Position numbers and translations under genes: made by a program. DNA of 6,318 nucleotides from Bacteroidota bacterium (GTDB lineage: Bacteria; Bacteroidota; Bacteroidia; Flavobacteriales; Flavobacteriaceae): the NCBI GenBank assembly GCA_023387965.1, contig JAEWHE010000035.1:1-6318 (forward strand), written 5' to 3'. Under the pieces are notes generated by a model that saw only the letters and a list, made by a program, of their open reading frames with translations, made no database searches and was not told where the DNA came from. Shown here piece by piece: positions 6,034 through 6,318 of this stretch (position 1 is the first letter of the stretch; each line of letters begins with the position of its first letter).

Positions 6034-6318
6034 ATGAGTGGTAAGAAAATCCTCATGCTGACCGGCGAATTCACCGAAGAATACGAGATCTTCGTTTTTC
6101 AGCAGGGGATGGAGGCGGTAGGCCACACGGTACATGTGGTGTGCCCGGACAAGAAGGCCGGCGATCGCATCAAAACATCGCTGCACGACTTTGAGGGGGA
6201 CCAGACCTACACGGAGAAGCTCGGTCACTATGCCGACATCAACAAGACTTTCTCAGAAGTTCGCGTCGAGGATTATGATGCCGTTTACGCCGCCGGCGGC
6301 CGTGGGCCGGAATATATC
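6034..6318 (+). CDS. DJ-1/PfpI-family protein, N-terminal 95 residues, cut by the right edge
   Basis: This is the start of a cytoplasmic DJ-1/PfpI (class I glutamine amidotransferase-like) protein. The superfamily includes glyoxalase III-type and deglycase-type enzymes, amidases and hydratases. Seen are the first strand KKILMLTG (4-11), the acidic turn EFTEEYE (12-18) where the family keeps its active-site Glu (Glu15 or Glu16 most likely), the helix to GHTVHVVCPD (30-39), and the YDAVYAAGGRGPEYI segment (81-95), which matches the family's PGGrapeyl motif with Ala for Pro. The nucleophile Cys should lie just beyond the window and cannot be checked. The ATG at 6034 has GAGGAGA (6021-6027) 6 nt upstream. 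It lies 62 nt after the binding-protein gene on the same strand and probably in the same operon, past a stem-loop. A role in metabolising or detoxifying a carbonyl compound from the imported substrate is inference. Confidence 0.9.
   Translation, partial: MSGKKILMLTGEFTEEYEIFVFQQGMEAVGHTVHVVCPDKKAGDRIKTSLHDFEGDQTYTEKLGHYADINKTFSEVRVEDYDAVYAAGGRGPEYI

Overview
The window looks like a chromosome or megaplasmid segment from an alphaproteobacterium, most likely of the Rhizobiales. This is an inference from the fairly GC-rich coding sequence, the strong AGGAGG-type ribosome sites, the style of the proteins, and the layout: a FadR-type GntR regulator attached to a ribose-type ABC importer with small dehydrogenases beside it. 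It holds a divergent carbohydrate or polyol uptake and oxidation locus. No tRNA, rRNA, CRISPR array, insertion sequence or phage gene is visible.

Left, minus strand (1-1649): two oxidoreductase genes read leftwards as one likely operon. The first (645-1649) encodes an LDH2/MDH2-family NAD(P)-dependent 2-hydroxyacid or 2-oxoacid oxidoreductase. The second starts 19 nt later at 625 and encodes an iron-containing (group III) alcohol dehydrogenase that runs off the left edge.

Centre (1650-1745): a 96-bp AT-rich divergent control region. It carries repeated ATATGATAT near-palindromes, one of which overlaps a perfect TTGACA -35 box facing the regulator.

Right, plus strand (1746-6318): a GTG-started FadR/FCD-type GntR repressor, then a double-domain sugar ABC ATPase joined to it by an ATGA overlap. 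An RbsC-type permease follows, overlapping the ATPase by 35 nt, and then a periplasmic sugar-binding protein with a signal peptide. After a strong intergenic stem-loop comes the first 95 residues of a DJ-1/PfpI-family protein, cut by the right edge.

Likely joint role (inference): the binding protein captures a small sugar, polyol or sugar acid, and the permease and ATPase import it. The two dehydrogenases interconvert alcohol/aldehyde and hydroxyacid/oxoacid intermediates, and the DJ-1/PfpI protein either handles a reactive carbonyl or catalyses an uncharacterised step. The regulator probably senses substrate or intermediate and controls both arms from the shared intergenic region. No sugar kinase or isomerase is seen here, so an oxidative non-phosphorylating route is possible, but the locus continues beyond both edges and the substrate cannot be named from this sequence.
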